A stretch of DNA of 64,000 nt from Agarophyton chilense. Lineage: Eukaryota > Rhodophyta > Florideophyceae > Gracilariales > Gracilariaceae. Below are positions 31,317-41,166 of the stretch, in pieces. The notes below the pieces were generated by a model. The model searched no databases. It was given only the letters and a program-made list of their open reading frames with translations, and was not told the DNA's origin. Made by a program: the position numbers and the translations under genes. The stretch is from NCBI GenBank assembly GCA_030374765.1, contig JARGXX010000099.1:868001-932000 (forward strand), read 5' to 3'. The number at the start of each line of letters is the position of its first letter. Position 1 is the stretch's first letter.

Positions 31317-33050
31317 ATGCCGCAATCGACATGTATATCTGTCGTTTCCTGGAACTGCCTTGCAGATTCTTACGCATTGGGAACGAGCGTTGGAAAGCAA
31401 ATAAACAGCCGTCGCATTATGGCTTGGCCTCATCGGTGGGAGAGGATATCCACCATTCTTCAGCACTATAATGCCGACATAGTGTCTCTGCAAGAAGTGG
31501 ACCATTATGAAAGCCATTTTCAACCTTTCCTTAAAGAATTGGACTACTCAGTGTTTTACGTCCGGAGACCTAGGCGAGAAGATGGTGTACTCGTTGCGTT
31601 CAAAATCCGCAAGTTCCGTCTTCTTCACGAGGAGCATGTTTATTTCGATGATCTTGCGGAAGTAAAATCATTACATCTGCCCACTTCAATCAGAGACAGG
31701 TTGAGGAAACAAAACGTGGCTCTCACATTGGTTCTGAAACTGAACTCATGCATGATGGATAGCGAAACAATTCGCGGGGATTCTTTTTCCATGTCAACCA
31801 CGCACTTGCATTGGAATCCTGTTGCTCCAGATATCAAGTTGGCGCAGGCTTTATATCTTATCAAACGTATAGCAGATGTGCACGGTAGTTTCGAGAAGCC
31901 ACCCGTGGCTTCGATTTTGACAGGGGATTTTAATAGCTTGCCAGGTAGTCAGCCTTACATGCGCGTTTTGCGTGGAACCCCTTTTCTTAACTCTACAAGG
32001 ACGTCAAGGGCCTACGCATCTCGTGAGGCTTGCAAACTTTTTGTCAAGAAACGCACAGGAGAGAAAATCAAGTTCTTGTGTGATTCAACGCTTTCGCGAA
32101 TGGTGAGATGGATGCGTCTCCTTGGTGTCGACGTTACTCTAGAAGATTCATCCTCTCAAGAAAGAAGGTCTCAGTACAATGACTTCTCCCTTTTTTTTGA
32201 ACAGGCACGTTTGGAGAGAAGGATCATTGTAACTACGAGCATAAACATGTTGCGAAGATCCATGTGTCCGGAGGTTTTTATAGTGAATCCTTCTTCCGGG
32301 AGTTTAGAAAGTCAGGTTTCAAAGCTGCTCAATTTCTATGATGTCAAGCTCAACAAATCTGACATTCTCAGTATTTGTGGAAAGTGCGGTGGAAGAATAG
32401 AGACCTGTGATGTGCAAGATCCAAGACTGGAGGGAAGACCCATACCGCGTGATCGGCAGCTTTATATCTGTACACAGTGTTGTCAACCTTATTGGAACGG
32501 AGACTCTGAAAGTGCCGTATCGGCAAGAGCACTTCGCCAGGCTCAGACGCTATTTGCCTATATTGAAGCTGATAGAAAGACACAGCGTTTTGGTGAGTAT
32601 CACCACAGGTCTCTGTCATCCTCTAAAATCTTGGAAGAGGATTTCAATGGTGAAGATGCCTCAACCTCATTGGGAACATCTTCCGTGGCACAACCAGTCC
32701 CGGTGATTATTAATACGAATGATTGGTTGCGCTACAGGTCTGCATTTAAAGATGTCAACAAACATGAGCCGATGTATACAAACGTTAATGGAACTTTTCG
32801 GGGGACTTTGGATTATATTTTCATTGGGGGTTCATGTTCAGTTGGTGCGAGTCAAGTTGTGCAATCGTTTTCGCGCAAAAAAGTGAGAAAAGCTTTTCCA
32901 AACGGAGATTGGCCAAGCGACCACATGTTACTCCGAGCAGATCTCATCCTTCCACGAGCGACATCAGGCCGATCGCCCTTCGCACGATCCTCATCTCTAC
33001 CTTCGTTGAAGACGCATGATTGTGATACCATCCTCGTCGAACGCTGGTGA
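31317..33050 (+). CDS. CCR4-like EEP nuclease with a Mut7-C RNase domain nested inside it
   Basis: 577 residues, single exon. Residues 5-230 are the first part of an endonuclease/exonuclease/phosphatase fold: SVVSWNCLADSYALG, IVSLQEVDHYESHF (catalytic Glu), THLHWNP and TGDFNSLPGSQPY (about 201). The end of that fold is at about 495-545: GTLDYIFIGG and NGDWPSDHMLLRADL with the Asp-His pair. Between them (about 250-425) sits a Mut7-C domain: FLCDSTLSRMVRWMRLLGVD, RRIIVTTS, then zinc-ribbon pairs CGKCGG and CTQCCQPYWNGDS. CCR4/Angel/nocturnin relatives remove poly(A) or act on RNA 3' ends; Mut7-C is a PIN-like RNase module. Both active-site sets look present. Cytosolic or nuclear RNA decay is likely (inference). 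Confidence 0.85.
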   Translation: MPQSTCISVVSWNCLADSYALGTSVGKQINSRRIMAWPHRWERISTILQHYNADIVSLQEVDHYESHFQPFLKELDYSVFYVRRPRREDGVLVAFKIRKFRLLHEEHVYFDDLAEVKSLHLPTSIRDRLRKQNVALTLVLKLNSCMMDSETIRGDSFSMSTTHLHWNPVAPDIKLAQALYLIKRIADVHGSFEKPPVASILTGDFNSLPGSQPYMRVLRGTPFLNSTRTSRAYASREACKLFVKKRTGEKIKFLCDSTLSRMVRWMRLLGVDVTLEDSSSQERRSQYNDFSLFFEQARLERRIIVTTSINMLRRSMCPEVFIVNPSSGSLESQVSKLLNFYDVKLNKSDILSICGKCGGRIETCDVQDPRLEGRPIPRDRQLYICTQCCQPYWNGDSESAVSARALRQAQTLFAYIEADRKTQRFGEYHHRSLSSSKILEEDFNGEDASTSLGTSSVAQPVPVIINTNDWLRYRSAFKDVNKHEPMYTNVNGTFRGTLDYIFIGGSCSVGASQVVQSFSRKKVRKAFPNGDWPSDHMLLRADLILPRATSGRSPFARSSSLPSLKTHDCDTILVERW

Positions 33051-33393
33051 GCAGCAACGTAGTTTTTCTTGTCCACCACTCTCTCGCGGGGTTTCACTTG
33101 CATTTCTGGGATGAAAAATAGGACTATTAGGAAAACCCCATGGTCTCGCTCATTTAACGTGAGGTCGTTCAAAAGGTGAGCCCCCCCTTCAAGTAGAAGA
33201 AAAAACAATGCCTCGAAATGAATCGCAAGGACGCTTTTAACAGATTTCATGTACATATCTACTCTCGAAATCAAAAACGCAGGACATGAAATGAAATGAG
33301 AACTCCTTTGGCTCGGGGGGCTTGACTCTGACGTGCTAAGTCGGCAGTGGAGTGGATATGAAAGAGAGCCGACAAAAAAAGAAAAACCTACTC
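33051..33393. other. Tail-to-tail spacer
   Basis: 343 bp between the stop codons of two convergent genes, so it should contain both polyadenylation regions. No gene. AATGAAATGAGA-type A-rich sequence occurs, but no clear canonical signal could be assigned. Confidence 0.5.
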
Positions 33394-36300
33394 CTACTCC
33401 ACCTTTGTCTCTACGAGCGTTGCCAACTCGACGTGACGGTACATTCCAAAGCGACCGTTCATGTCTACCATTATGTCGGACATCGTCCATCTCCTTAGCC
33501 GCTGTAGTGCAGATTGATCGGTGTTGGACAGAGGTTCGATAAGAACATGAGCCACCACTCTTCCCTTATTATCCGAATCATCGTCATCAAACTCAAGAAC
33601 ATCGGCCGCGGTAGTTGCCGCTTCCACCACAGTACGGAAGCTCATGTCATCGTCATCGACGAGGTCCTTAGATTCTAGTTCGCGATCTTCTCTTCCTGAC
33701 GTTTCCTGTAATATGAGCCCACCAGCCGGAAGAAGGGCGGGGCCTGTGAGCTCCTCGTGAAGCAAATTAACGGCACCAACTAGTCCACTGGTGTCTACAA
33801 TAGATACCCGCACTGTTCCGTTCAATAGAACGCCGGGACCTTGCAAATGCAGTGTTGAATGTTCTCCAGCGTGAAGAGCAATGACACCCATGTACGGGAG
33901 CCGCTCCAGGACTTGGAAGGCTCTACCAATGACGGTCGTCACATCTACGGTGGCAGATTGCATGAAGTGGGTGAGAACGTATGGACGTTGGTCGGCGACG
34001 GACTCTAATACAATCTCCCGAGCCAAAGAACGAGTAATTTCCAAACGGAAATCTTCACTGGATCGTGCGAGCTGCTTGACCTGCAGGACGGGGAGCGTGA
34101 ACACCGTGGCCGAGTTCGCAATCTCGCAACACCCAAACTGGGTCTCCACTGTACGATCCTGGGCGACAGCAATATTCTTTCCACCTTGCGAGCTGTGTGA
34201 GTGGAGAATAACAGAAGGACCGCAGAATGCATTGTGCGAAGGGAAACACCAATGCATCGTAGAGCCAGAAGTGATCGGAGCCATGTGAACGTCTTCTTTG
34301 TCCGGGGTATCTCCAGACACCTCCTCACTTGAACTTCCTCTCTTCGGAGGTTCGTCATCGTCGGCCCCCGGGACTTCCCCGCGAACAGCACCATTCGCAT
34401 TCATACCGGGAATGTGAACGTTAACGTTTGGTCGTCGAATATTGTTGTGGAAGTGATTTGGTAGCAGTTGATCTTCCAGAGGTCGAATCGCTCCTTGAAG
34501 CACAAGGACAAGCGAGCCTTTCTCGGCCTGCAACGCCTGTCCGCCCTTGAGATGGACGAGGACACCATACCGATCAACAATTTCAGAAAGCATTCTCGGG
34601 GACAGACTTGCAAACAGCGGATGCTCGCGCAACAACGCCCGTGGTTTCGGGATGGGTGCCAGAGTAGAGCGGGAGAACAATGATTGTCGTGAACGTACGT
34701 GTCTTCGGCGAACTTCAATCAATTCTTCGTGAATTACTTTGTGTTCTTGTTCGTCAACAACACCACTGGCACGTAGATCTGAAAGCACCGAGTCTTGAGC
34801 GTGCTCCGTCATGTAGATAGCGAATTGGGAGTTGACCCATCCAAAGGCATAGGGATTCAACGCCTCAAGGCGATTCAGAAGGGTTGCAGCTCCTTCATAT
34901 AGCTTCTCCGCCTGCTGCATTACTCTCGGAGAGTCAAAGAGCATCTCCTCTTTCAGGATAGACGTGAGAATACCGAATACGACCACGGTTGTCGTGATGG
35001 AAGCCTCACCTTTGAGCTTCTTCCCCTCAATGAGACGAAGGTATCCTTGGTACAAGGCATCAGCGGTCTCGCTCTTGCTGAAATCCAGGAAAGAGAACAT
35101 TTCGTAAGGTTCCCCTTCTTCATTTGCATCAAGAGCACGTTGAACATCCTCTTCTAGATTAATAAGCACACTGTACTCCACCAGACTAGCATTGTTAATC
35201 GCACGAACATGAGACAAAATTGCGGTCAGCAAACGACGACGAACTTCTCTATCCTTCTCTGTCTCCTCATAATCCTCCAAATGGTCGCGCACATCGCGGT
35301 AGCGCTGAGCAATCTCCTTCTGAATACTGGCCGCGGTTTGAGGTTCTTGTACATGAGGTTGACCTATAGAGAGCCTGGTCGTGCCGTACCGCATGACATC
35401 AGCATCAATTGACCTACGATGGCGCATTCCAGGACCCCCGTCCACACTAAACCTGGAGGGCCTTGCAGCCATACCGAGTGAAATAGGAGCGAACGGAGGA
35501 TTAAAGTCAGCAATATTGGCCGGAACCGTTGGACTGCGTGCCGGAGAGTCAACGGACGCCGCATTGGCAAACATAAACGGCATATTACCCATGGACGTGC
35601 GGATGTTCGGGTGGAACTCCGCTTGATTGGCTCCGGGGGAGAGGGTAGCGGACGGACGAAGGCCGAGAGTAGGCATGTCCTGACTCAGGCGGTGGTTCAC
35701 GTGTGAATGCATCATCTTCTGCCGTTCCTCGACACGAACATGCTCCAGGCTCACTCTTGTGGAAGCAGGAGCGTTGTCCAAAAGTTGCTCTACAGCGTTT
35801 CGATAGCCTGCCACATGCTCTGCCTCATCCAGCCATTCCGATGGGAGCACGTTCTTAATGACATAAGACCATCTCGCCGACTTGTACCCAGATTCGACGC
35901 AAAGATTGTCCAGAATCTGCAGCGTGCGCTGAACCATGACAGCCCTGGCTCGAAGCATAAACTCCTCCCTTGACTTTTCGGCACGGTCAAGTTTGAGCAC
36001 GTGGATCAAGGGTTTGATAAGGAAACCATTCACAAGCAAGCTGAGCGCCACAATACCCGTTGTCCACAACACAATACGAGATTTGACGCCCTCTGGAAGC
36101 TCATCGCTTCCAGCAACCTCAAGAGCAAGAATAAGTGAAACGGCGCCTCGGAGACCGCTAAAACCGACGACGAAAGCCTCTTTCCATCCCAACCACTTGT
36201 TACGGAAACACAAAAGCGGACGGAAGAGCAAAAACAGCCCCATTCGAATCAGTTGCAGATACAAGTACCACACAAGAATGTACGCATAATCCTTGACCTC

Positions 36301-37431
36301 GTGAGGTTCGCCCGCGCAAGACCACGTAAAAGCAGAGAGCAAAACGCCGGCATGGACAAAAACAATAGTGTTGGCGATCCAGCCGAGCAGCTCCCAAAAC
36401 TCTGCTAAAGGTCCTCGAACAGCAGGAGTGATTAAATGACGCCCAAACGCCGATAATACCAATCCCGAGGCCACATTAGCAATAACGCCAGATAACTTGG
36501 AAGGCGCTTGCGCGGTCCAAAAGCCCAGGAAGGCGACAATGACGGTCAACGAAGTCTCGACCTCGAACTCATCATAAACTGAGCTTAGAATGATGATGGC
36601 CACCAGACCAAAGGCAACTCCCATAATCATGCCACCCAAGCTGAGTTTGAAAATGGCGCCCACAATTTCACCAGCAGACTTGGTAGTCTCCTCCACCAAG
36701 CCGCTCCGCTCAGCTGCTTGACCCGCTTCGTTGAGCGCAAAGTCGATCTGAGCGTTCTCGAAGAACTGCTCCCAAAGCACGAAAGCGGAACCATCGTTGA
36801 CGAGCGACTCACCTTCAATGAGGGTGTTGAGCGCTTCAGAGGCACCAAGTGACTTGAGAGTAGCGGTGACACTGATAGGATCTGTAGCGGAGAGCATAGA
36901 GCCAAACATGAGTGCAGACCACCATGACCATTCGCTGGTGCGGAGAACAATCCTCTGAAAGAAACCGATGAGGGCAACCTGTAAGCCAACAATGACAAAG
37001 GCGGCTGTGAGGATGGGACCCAGCAACTTTTTGAAAACATGCCAGCGCGTATTGAACGAAGCCTCAAAGATAAGTGGAGCAAGAAACACGTAGAAAAAGA
37101 TGGTAGGAGGATGCAAATGAACCCATTGTCTTAAAGAAACGGAAAGCAAACCAAGGTCAACAGCGCATCCGAGAATGCCGAGAATTATGCCGATGATAAG
37201 AATAAAGAGGGTATAGGAGATGTGAACGGATTTGGACAGCGGGACGCTGATGACGCCCAGAAACAGAGAAAAGAAGGGAAAGATGATGATGGTGAAATTC
37301 TTGCTGCAAAGGTCAACGCCGTCTTGGATGCAGTTGTTGACATTCTGCAACTTGCAGTTAGAGGAGGATTCGATGCAAATCTTGGCGGCTCTGGTACCAG
37401 AGCGCACCAGAGCCATGAGCGACGGGTCCAT
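33394..37431 (-). CDS. Plasma-membrane-type Na+/H+ antiporter (SOS1/CPA1 family) with cyclic-nucleotide-binding-like domain
   Basis: 1345 residues from the first ATG (37431). Residues about 40-470 carry some 12 hydrophobic segments of the CPA1 exchanger, including SATDPISVTATLKSLGASEA (about 180) and GESLVNDGSAFVLW with the Asn-Asp ion-binding pair (about 210). A later helix, FSGLRGAVSLILALEVAG, is typical of NhaP/SOS1. The long cytosolic part has helical coupling segments and, at about 925-1170, a cNMP-binding-like beta roll (HPLFASLSPRML, LKGGQALQ, LVLVLQGAI) with a long acidic insertion. Plant SOS1 exports Na+ at the plasma membrane, and its tail is autoinhibitory and kinase-controlled. 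Length and layout fit. No CNBD cyclic-nucleotide-contact motif was verified. Tail to tail with the nuclease gene. Confidence 0.88.
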   Translation of the reverse strand: MDPSLMALVRSGTRAAKICIESSSNCKLQNVNNCIQDGVDLCSKNFTIIIFPFFSLFLGVISVPLSKSVHISYTLFILIIGIILGILGCAVDLGLLSVSLRQWVHLHPPTIFFYVFLAPLIFEASFNTRWHVFKKLLGPILTAAFVIVGLQVALIGFFQRIVLRTSEWSWWSALMFGSMLSATDPISVTATLKSLGASEALNTLIEGESLVNDGSAFVLWEQFFENAQIDFALNEAGQAAERSGLVEETTKSAGEIVGAIFKLSLGGMIMGVAFGLVAIIILSSVYDEFEVETSLTVIVAFLGFWTAQAPSKLSGVIANVASGLVLSAFGRHLITPAVRGPLAEFWELLGWIANTIVFVHAGVLLSAFTWSCAGEPHEVKDYAYILVWYLYLQLIRMGLFLLFRPLLCFRNKWLGWKEAFVVGFSGLRGAVSLILALEVAGSDELPEGVKSRIVLWTTGIVALSLLVNGFLIKPLIHVLKLDRAEKSREEFMLRARAVMVQRTLQILDNLCVESGYKSARWSYVIKNVLPSEWLDEAEHVAGYRNAVEQLLDNAPASTRVSLEHVRVEERQKMMHSHVNHRLSQDMPTLGLRPSATLSPGANQAEFHPNIRTSMGNMPFMFANAASVDSPARSPTVPANIADFNPPFAPISLGMAARPSRFSVDGGPGMRHRRSIDADVMRYGTTRLSIGQPHVQEPQTAASIQKEIAQRYRDVRDHLEDYEETEKDREVRRRLLTAILSHVRAINNASLVEYSVLINLEEDVQRALDANEEGEPYEMFSFLDFSKSETADALYQGYLRLIEGKKLKGEASITTTVVVFGILTSILKEEMLFDSPRVMQQAEKLYEGAATLLNRLEALNPYAFGWVNSQFAIYMTEHAQDSVLSDLRASGVVDEQEHKVIHEELIEVRRRHVRSRQSLFSRSTLAPIPKPRALLREHPLFASLSPRMLSEIVDRYGVLVHLKGGQALQAEKGSLVLVLQGAIRPLEDQLLPNHFHNNIRRPNVNVHIPGMNANGAVRGEVPGADDDEPPKRGSSSEEVSGDTPDKEDVHMAPITSGSTMHWCFPSHNAFCGPSVILHSHSSQGGKNIAVAQDRTVETQFGCCEIANSATVFTLPVLQVKQLARSSEDFRLEITRSLAREIVLESVADQRPYVLTHFMQSATVDVTTVIGRAFQVLERLPYMGVIALHAGEHSTLHLQGPGVLLNGTVRVSIVDTSGLVGAVNLLHEELTGPALLPAGGLILQETSGREDRELESKDLVDDDDMSFRTVVEAATTAADVLEFDDDDSDNKGRVVAHVLIEPLSNTDQSALQRLRRWTMSDIMVDMNGRFGMYRHVELATLVETKVE

Positions 37432-37785
37432 GATGGGGAAGGGGATGGGGGAGGTTGACAAGCGACTCGGAAGGGGAAGACGACGAGCGGCAACGACGTC
37501 GGCAGGTGTTAGGGGGCGGACGGGGGGGGGGCGGAAAAGCAGCAGGGCAATGGGGCTAGAGACGGTAGATATCAGATGCGGCGCTCAGAGACAGCCAGCG
37601 TAATCGGGAGAGAGAGGGAATTGACAAGACATGCCAGGCGGAGCGCAGCCAAAAGTACGCAAGCAAGCGACGTAAAAGGGCGGGGTGAGAGGAGGGATAA
37701 GGGAACGTAGGGGGGCGGCAAAAGGGAGGGAGAAGTGGCTGTCGAATAGAGGGCTGGCGACGAGGGCGACCAGAAAAGGGGGAGG

Positions 37786-37803
37786 GTGGGGGGGGGGGGG
37801 GGG
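37786..37803 (+). repeat. Poly-G tract in the antiporter upstream region
   Basis: An almost pure run of G with one T, about 350 bp upstream of the antiporter start. On the coding strand of that gene it is a C run. The wider 37680-37850 stretch is also G-rich on the plus strand. Confidence 0.85.
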
Positions 37804-38009
37804 TGTCGAGCGGTTGGGTAACAGGGAGGGAGAAACGGAAAGGGGGGTTGCAACCGCGGTGAGTGAGACAAGCATAACGGACGAGAGATAAAAGGAGGCA
37901 ATCGGGGCAGAAGCACAGGCGCTGGTTGCGGCACGAATAAGGCGGGCGGACCGTGTTGGGACCGAAGTGTTACCTTCACACGCGCAGCAGGGGGGCCGCG
38001 CGGCGCGCG

Positions 38010-38047
38010 GGGGCATGAATGCCGCGCTGGGGCATGAATGCCGCGCT
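38010..38047. repeat. 19-bp perfect tandem duplication
   Basis: Two adjacent identical 19-base units (GGGGCATGAATGCCGCGCT), each containing the small palindrome GGCATGAATGCC. It is located about 600 bp upstream of the antiporter start and may be a doubled regulator-binding site. Confidence 0.85.
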
Positions 38048-39441
38048 GGGGGCCACTCAAAGCAACGTGTGGCGCGCAGCTCGCGCACCCCCGTGACGCA
38101 ACCACGTCACGCGCAACGGCGCGCGGCGACACAAACGCCGCCTGACTGACGAGCGCACACGCGTAGTGTACGAACTTTGTGGGTGAAACGAGTTTCGACT
38201 TGTTGCTCTCCTGCGTGCGTTCGTTTTCTGCGCTTCTTCGACGCTTTCTTTCTTCGATGGTCGGTGGTGTGTTGCGCGCACTACTTGTTGCTCGGATTGG
38301 CGCTGCCTTCTTGTTCTCACTGCCTGTGCTCTCCGCGCTCGCGAGACTGTTCGGAGCGCCACCGTCCCCGCCGCTCCGTCTATCAGCTCCTCGCATGTTC
38401 GAAAGGTACGTACATCCAAGTGCGTCCTGCTTGGCGGCGAGTTGCGCGCCGTACAGTTGTCACATGAGCGCCCTGTGAGCACCCAACGTCTGCGCCGCCA
38501 GGTGCAAAGCCTTCCAATCTCCGCCGCCCACTCCCGCCGCCGCCTGTTCCCTGCCGCACCAAGCGCGCTTTGTGTCATGCTGTACCGCTCCGCGCGCTAG
38601 CCACGCGCTGCTCGCAGCCAGTGCATCGCGGCTCCGTTCACGCTTCTGGGCTCCCCATTCCGGCCAAGCTGTCCTCCACTCAAAGTTCAAACAGCGAAAA
38701 AGCTCCCTCCTCTTCGCTCATAACGCCAATTGGACACGCTTCTTGCACACGTCACGTGGCGCGCTCCACAACATATCCCAACTCTCCTCTACGCACCCAG
38801 TCTGCGTGTGTACCAGTCACAAGCCAAACACCACAATAATCACCGTTCATCTCCACGTCGAGCACCAGCCCCCCCTATGACGTGCGGAACCCCCCCCCCG
38901 CACTAACCAAATGAATGGTGACAAATCGCCTGCGCACTCTGCACTCTGTCTTCCCCCGCGCCACCCAACTCACCACTGGTCCAATTTGCTTCTCAAACTC
39001 GCGCATAAATCCGCATCGGCGGTCGTTTGGTCACGCTTGATTTGCGCGTATTCGTCGTACTAGCGCCCCAATGTGCATTACGTCAAGTGATTCATACTTG
39101 TACTCGCCAGGTGCTTGCGTGCGCAGCTGATGCTTGTCTGCTTGCCAAGGGATTCGCTTGCGCCCCTGTGCCACTTGCGCCCCGAAAGGGCTGTTTTGAG
39201 CGTGTGCCCCCAATCTCGCCCATCTCCGTGGCTGAGCTCCCGTCACACTTTCTAACCCTGGCTGTATGCACTTCTGAGTGGAACGTAATCATAGTTAACC
39301 CTTTATTCTTACTTTTTCTGTGTCATGCGCCGGAATATCCAAAAGTATCCCTCATAATCCTCGCTTTAGTGTTGTCCCTTAACCTTTAAACCAAACAAGC
39401 TCACCAATCCAATCACCCATCCCAAATCGACTCACACTAAC

Positions 39442-39876
39442 CTACATCATATTGCCCGCGGCGGCTGCAGCAGCCAGATAAATGCGAACAATGTAAGACA
39501 TACTGCCAACAAACGCCAGAGAGCGCAAAGCTCCAGAAGCCACCTGCGGCGCCGCGTATGCAAGCGTATAGGCCACGCGAAGCCCGACGTAGGATGTGGC
39601 CAAGCTGGCAATGTCATCGCCAGGCACCTTGACAGCCACTGCCGTGGCAACGCCGGCCGAAAACCATCCCAGCGTTTCGAGTTGGTTGTTGTGACACGCC
39701 AGCAGACGATCGCACAGCGCCGCGATGTGCTTGGGCATTCCGGCCGTTTGCGAGCTGCGGTCTCGTGGCTTACTGTTGTCCATTTTGCCGAATTTGGATA
39801 CTACGATCGCTCGGGCAAACACCGGTATGGCGGAAACTGCCCATGCCGCCGGTACCATGTAGATTGCAGTGTCCAT
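39442..39876 (-). CDS. MAPEG-family membrane protein
   Basis: 144 residues starting at ATG. Four hydrophobic segments: about 4-27, 68-85, 90-112 and 118-140. Between the first two lies CHNNQLETLGWFSAGV, matching the A/C-H-x-N-x-x-E family pattern, and SYVGLRVAYTLAYAAP fits the conserved R-x-x-Y segment. Members of this family (microsomal GST and eicosanoid enzymes, and short bacterial/cyanobacterial forms) are small trimeric membrane proteins that often use glutathione. This one is like the short bacterial-type members, whose substrates are mostly unknown. Likely in ER or plastid membrane (inference). Confidence 0.75.
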   Translation of the reverse strand: MDTAIYMVPAAWAVSAIPVFARAIVVSKFGKMDNSKPRDRSSQTAGMPKHIAALCDRLLACHNNQLETLGWFSAGVATAVAVKVPGDDIASLATSYVGLRVAYTLAYAAPQVASGALRSLAFVGSMSYIVRIYLAAAAAAGNMM

Positions 39877-41063
39877 TCTTGCGGTGTACGGTTGTAGATA
39901 CTGTGAGAGGAGAACGTGGGGGCTGGGCGGGGCGCGTGATCAACGACTTGCTGAGGCTTTTCTAAGTTGGGTGTGAGCGTCGGGGGAAGGAAAAGGGGGA
40001 GGGAGGCGATGTAGCTCGATCACAGGCTACGTCGGTGTAGACACAATGGAAAATATCATTGGCGGTAGAAACTTTTAGATGCGAGGAGGCAACGGGAGGC
40101 AGTGCTTACGAGAATTGCGGAAAATGTACCCTTCGTACTTTGCATTTCGAGATAATTCGTGTCAAGCCAATGACACAAACACTCCAGGTGCTCAGGCCCC
40201 AGCGATGATCTGTAGATAGAAGATGCCAGAGCTGATTGCGCAGTGCACAGGCGACGTTAACTACATGCCAAAACAGGTTGGCCTCACACGAAGGTAGGAG
40301 GAGCGCCAGCGTGTAAAGCGGAGAAACGCAAACAACAGAAGTGCATCTGTGTATGAGCTCTCGAGCGGTAAGCGTCAGGGGCCGTGACACATGTAGGCGT
40401 GTTATTGACGCGGAGGAAATGAAACTCAAGTTTTCTACGAAGGATTAGTCGCGAAGATATCTGTTGTTGACAGGCGTGTTGGACGCTGCAGACAGCACTG
40501 TCGGCTGGGAGCCGTCGCGGCGACACCATGGCGGACTTCGTTGCCGATGGACAGGGGCGCTCAACGAGCAGATCGACGGGCTTGGTCCCGTTTCTGGTGT
40601 CACGCTCGCTTTGCAGGGTTGGTGTTCATCTCGGCTATCCATGTAGTGACTTTGTTGCCCAGGACAACTCCATACGATCGAGTGCATTCATCATGCAAAC
40701 GCCTTAATAGCCTGAGTCAAGTACACATGGTGCGAGACCGTTCAGACAAAAAACTGCCAAAAAGCTTAGTCCGACAGTGGTTGAAACAAAGATGCTCTGT
40801 TTACTGCTGACAGTTTGATAGCTCCTTCTCAATGTCAGGAGAAATCATTTCTTGAACCTCTACGCTGCATCTTTTATATGTGTACCAGTGTGGCGACTTT
40901 CAGGGAAAGCGCCCGATTTCTGTGTAGGGTTCGGGTCTGATACCCGCGAAAATTTTTGCAGCTCGTCGTATCGGCTTTGTAGCGATGGAGAGTAGAAAGA
41001 ATTCGGTCGACAGGCCTAGCCGCCGCCCGGCAAAGGTACGTGCGCTGTAGTCGCTGTCTCATG
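39877..41063. other. Gene-free interval before the copia element
   Basis: It contains the MAPEG promoter side at the left. Minus frames at 40106-40687 and others are unrecognised and overlap each other. Nothing else seen. Confidence 0.45.
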
Positions 41064-41155
41064 TGTCAAACAGCATTACAGTACAGAACAGCACTTGAGC
41101 AACAGACGACGACGAGATCGAAGTAAAAGAGAATAGTCAGTGCCTTTCATTCACA
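41064..41155 (+). repeat. 5' LTR of the copia element (92 bp)
   Basis: It starts TGTCAAAC and ends CATTCACA (TG...CA). It matches the last ~90 bases of the 3' copy at 46168-46302 with scattered differences. It is shorter at its left end, where the 3' copy has two TCAAAC repeats, so recombination between these repeats could explain the length difference. Confidence 0.75.
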
Positions 41156-41166
41156 GGTTATGGGCC
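41156..41166 (+). promoter_or_regulatory. Primer-binding site for initiator tRNA-Met half
   Basis: GGTTATGGGCC follows the LTR directly and is complementary to the anticodon arm of eukaryotic initiator tRNA-Met (GGCCCAUAACC). This is the half-tRNA priming known for Drosophila copia and relatives. Confidence 0.7.

Larger units (their letters stand above)
37432..39441. other. Upstream region of the antiporter gene, GC-rich and strand-skewed
   Basis: Long frames on both strands (e.g. 37572-38396 minus, 38177-38478 plus) arise from biased base composition and are not supported as genes. Two features stand out and are listed separately: a G run and a 19-bp tandem duplication. From about 38100 to 39440 the composition returns to normal, and no gene is recognised. 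Confidence 0.5.

Noticed and set aside
37572-38578. Long minus and plus frames upstream of the antiporter
   Set aside because: Arg/Pro/Ala/Ser-rich translations in several overlapping frames are expected from the strongly skewed GC-rich DNA. No domain found.
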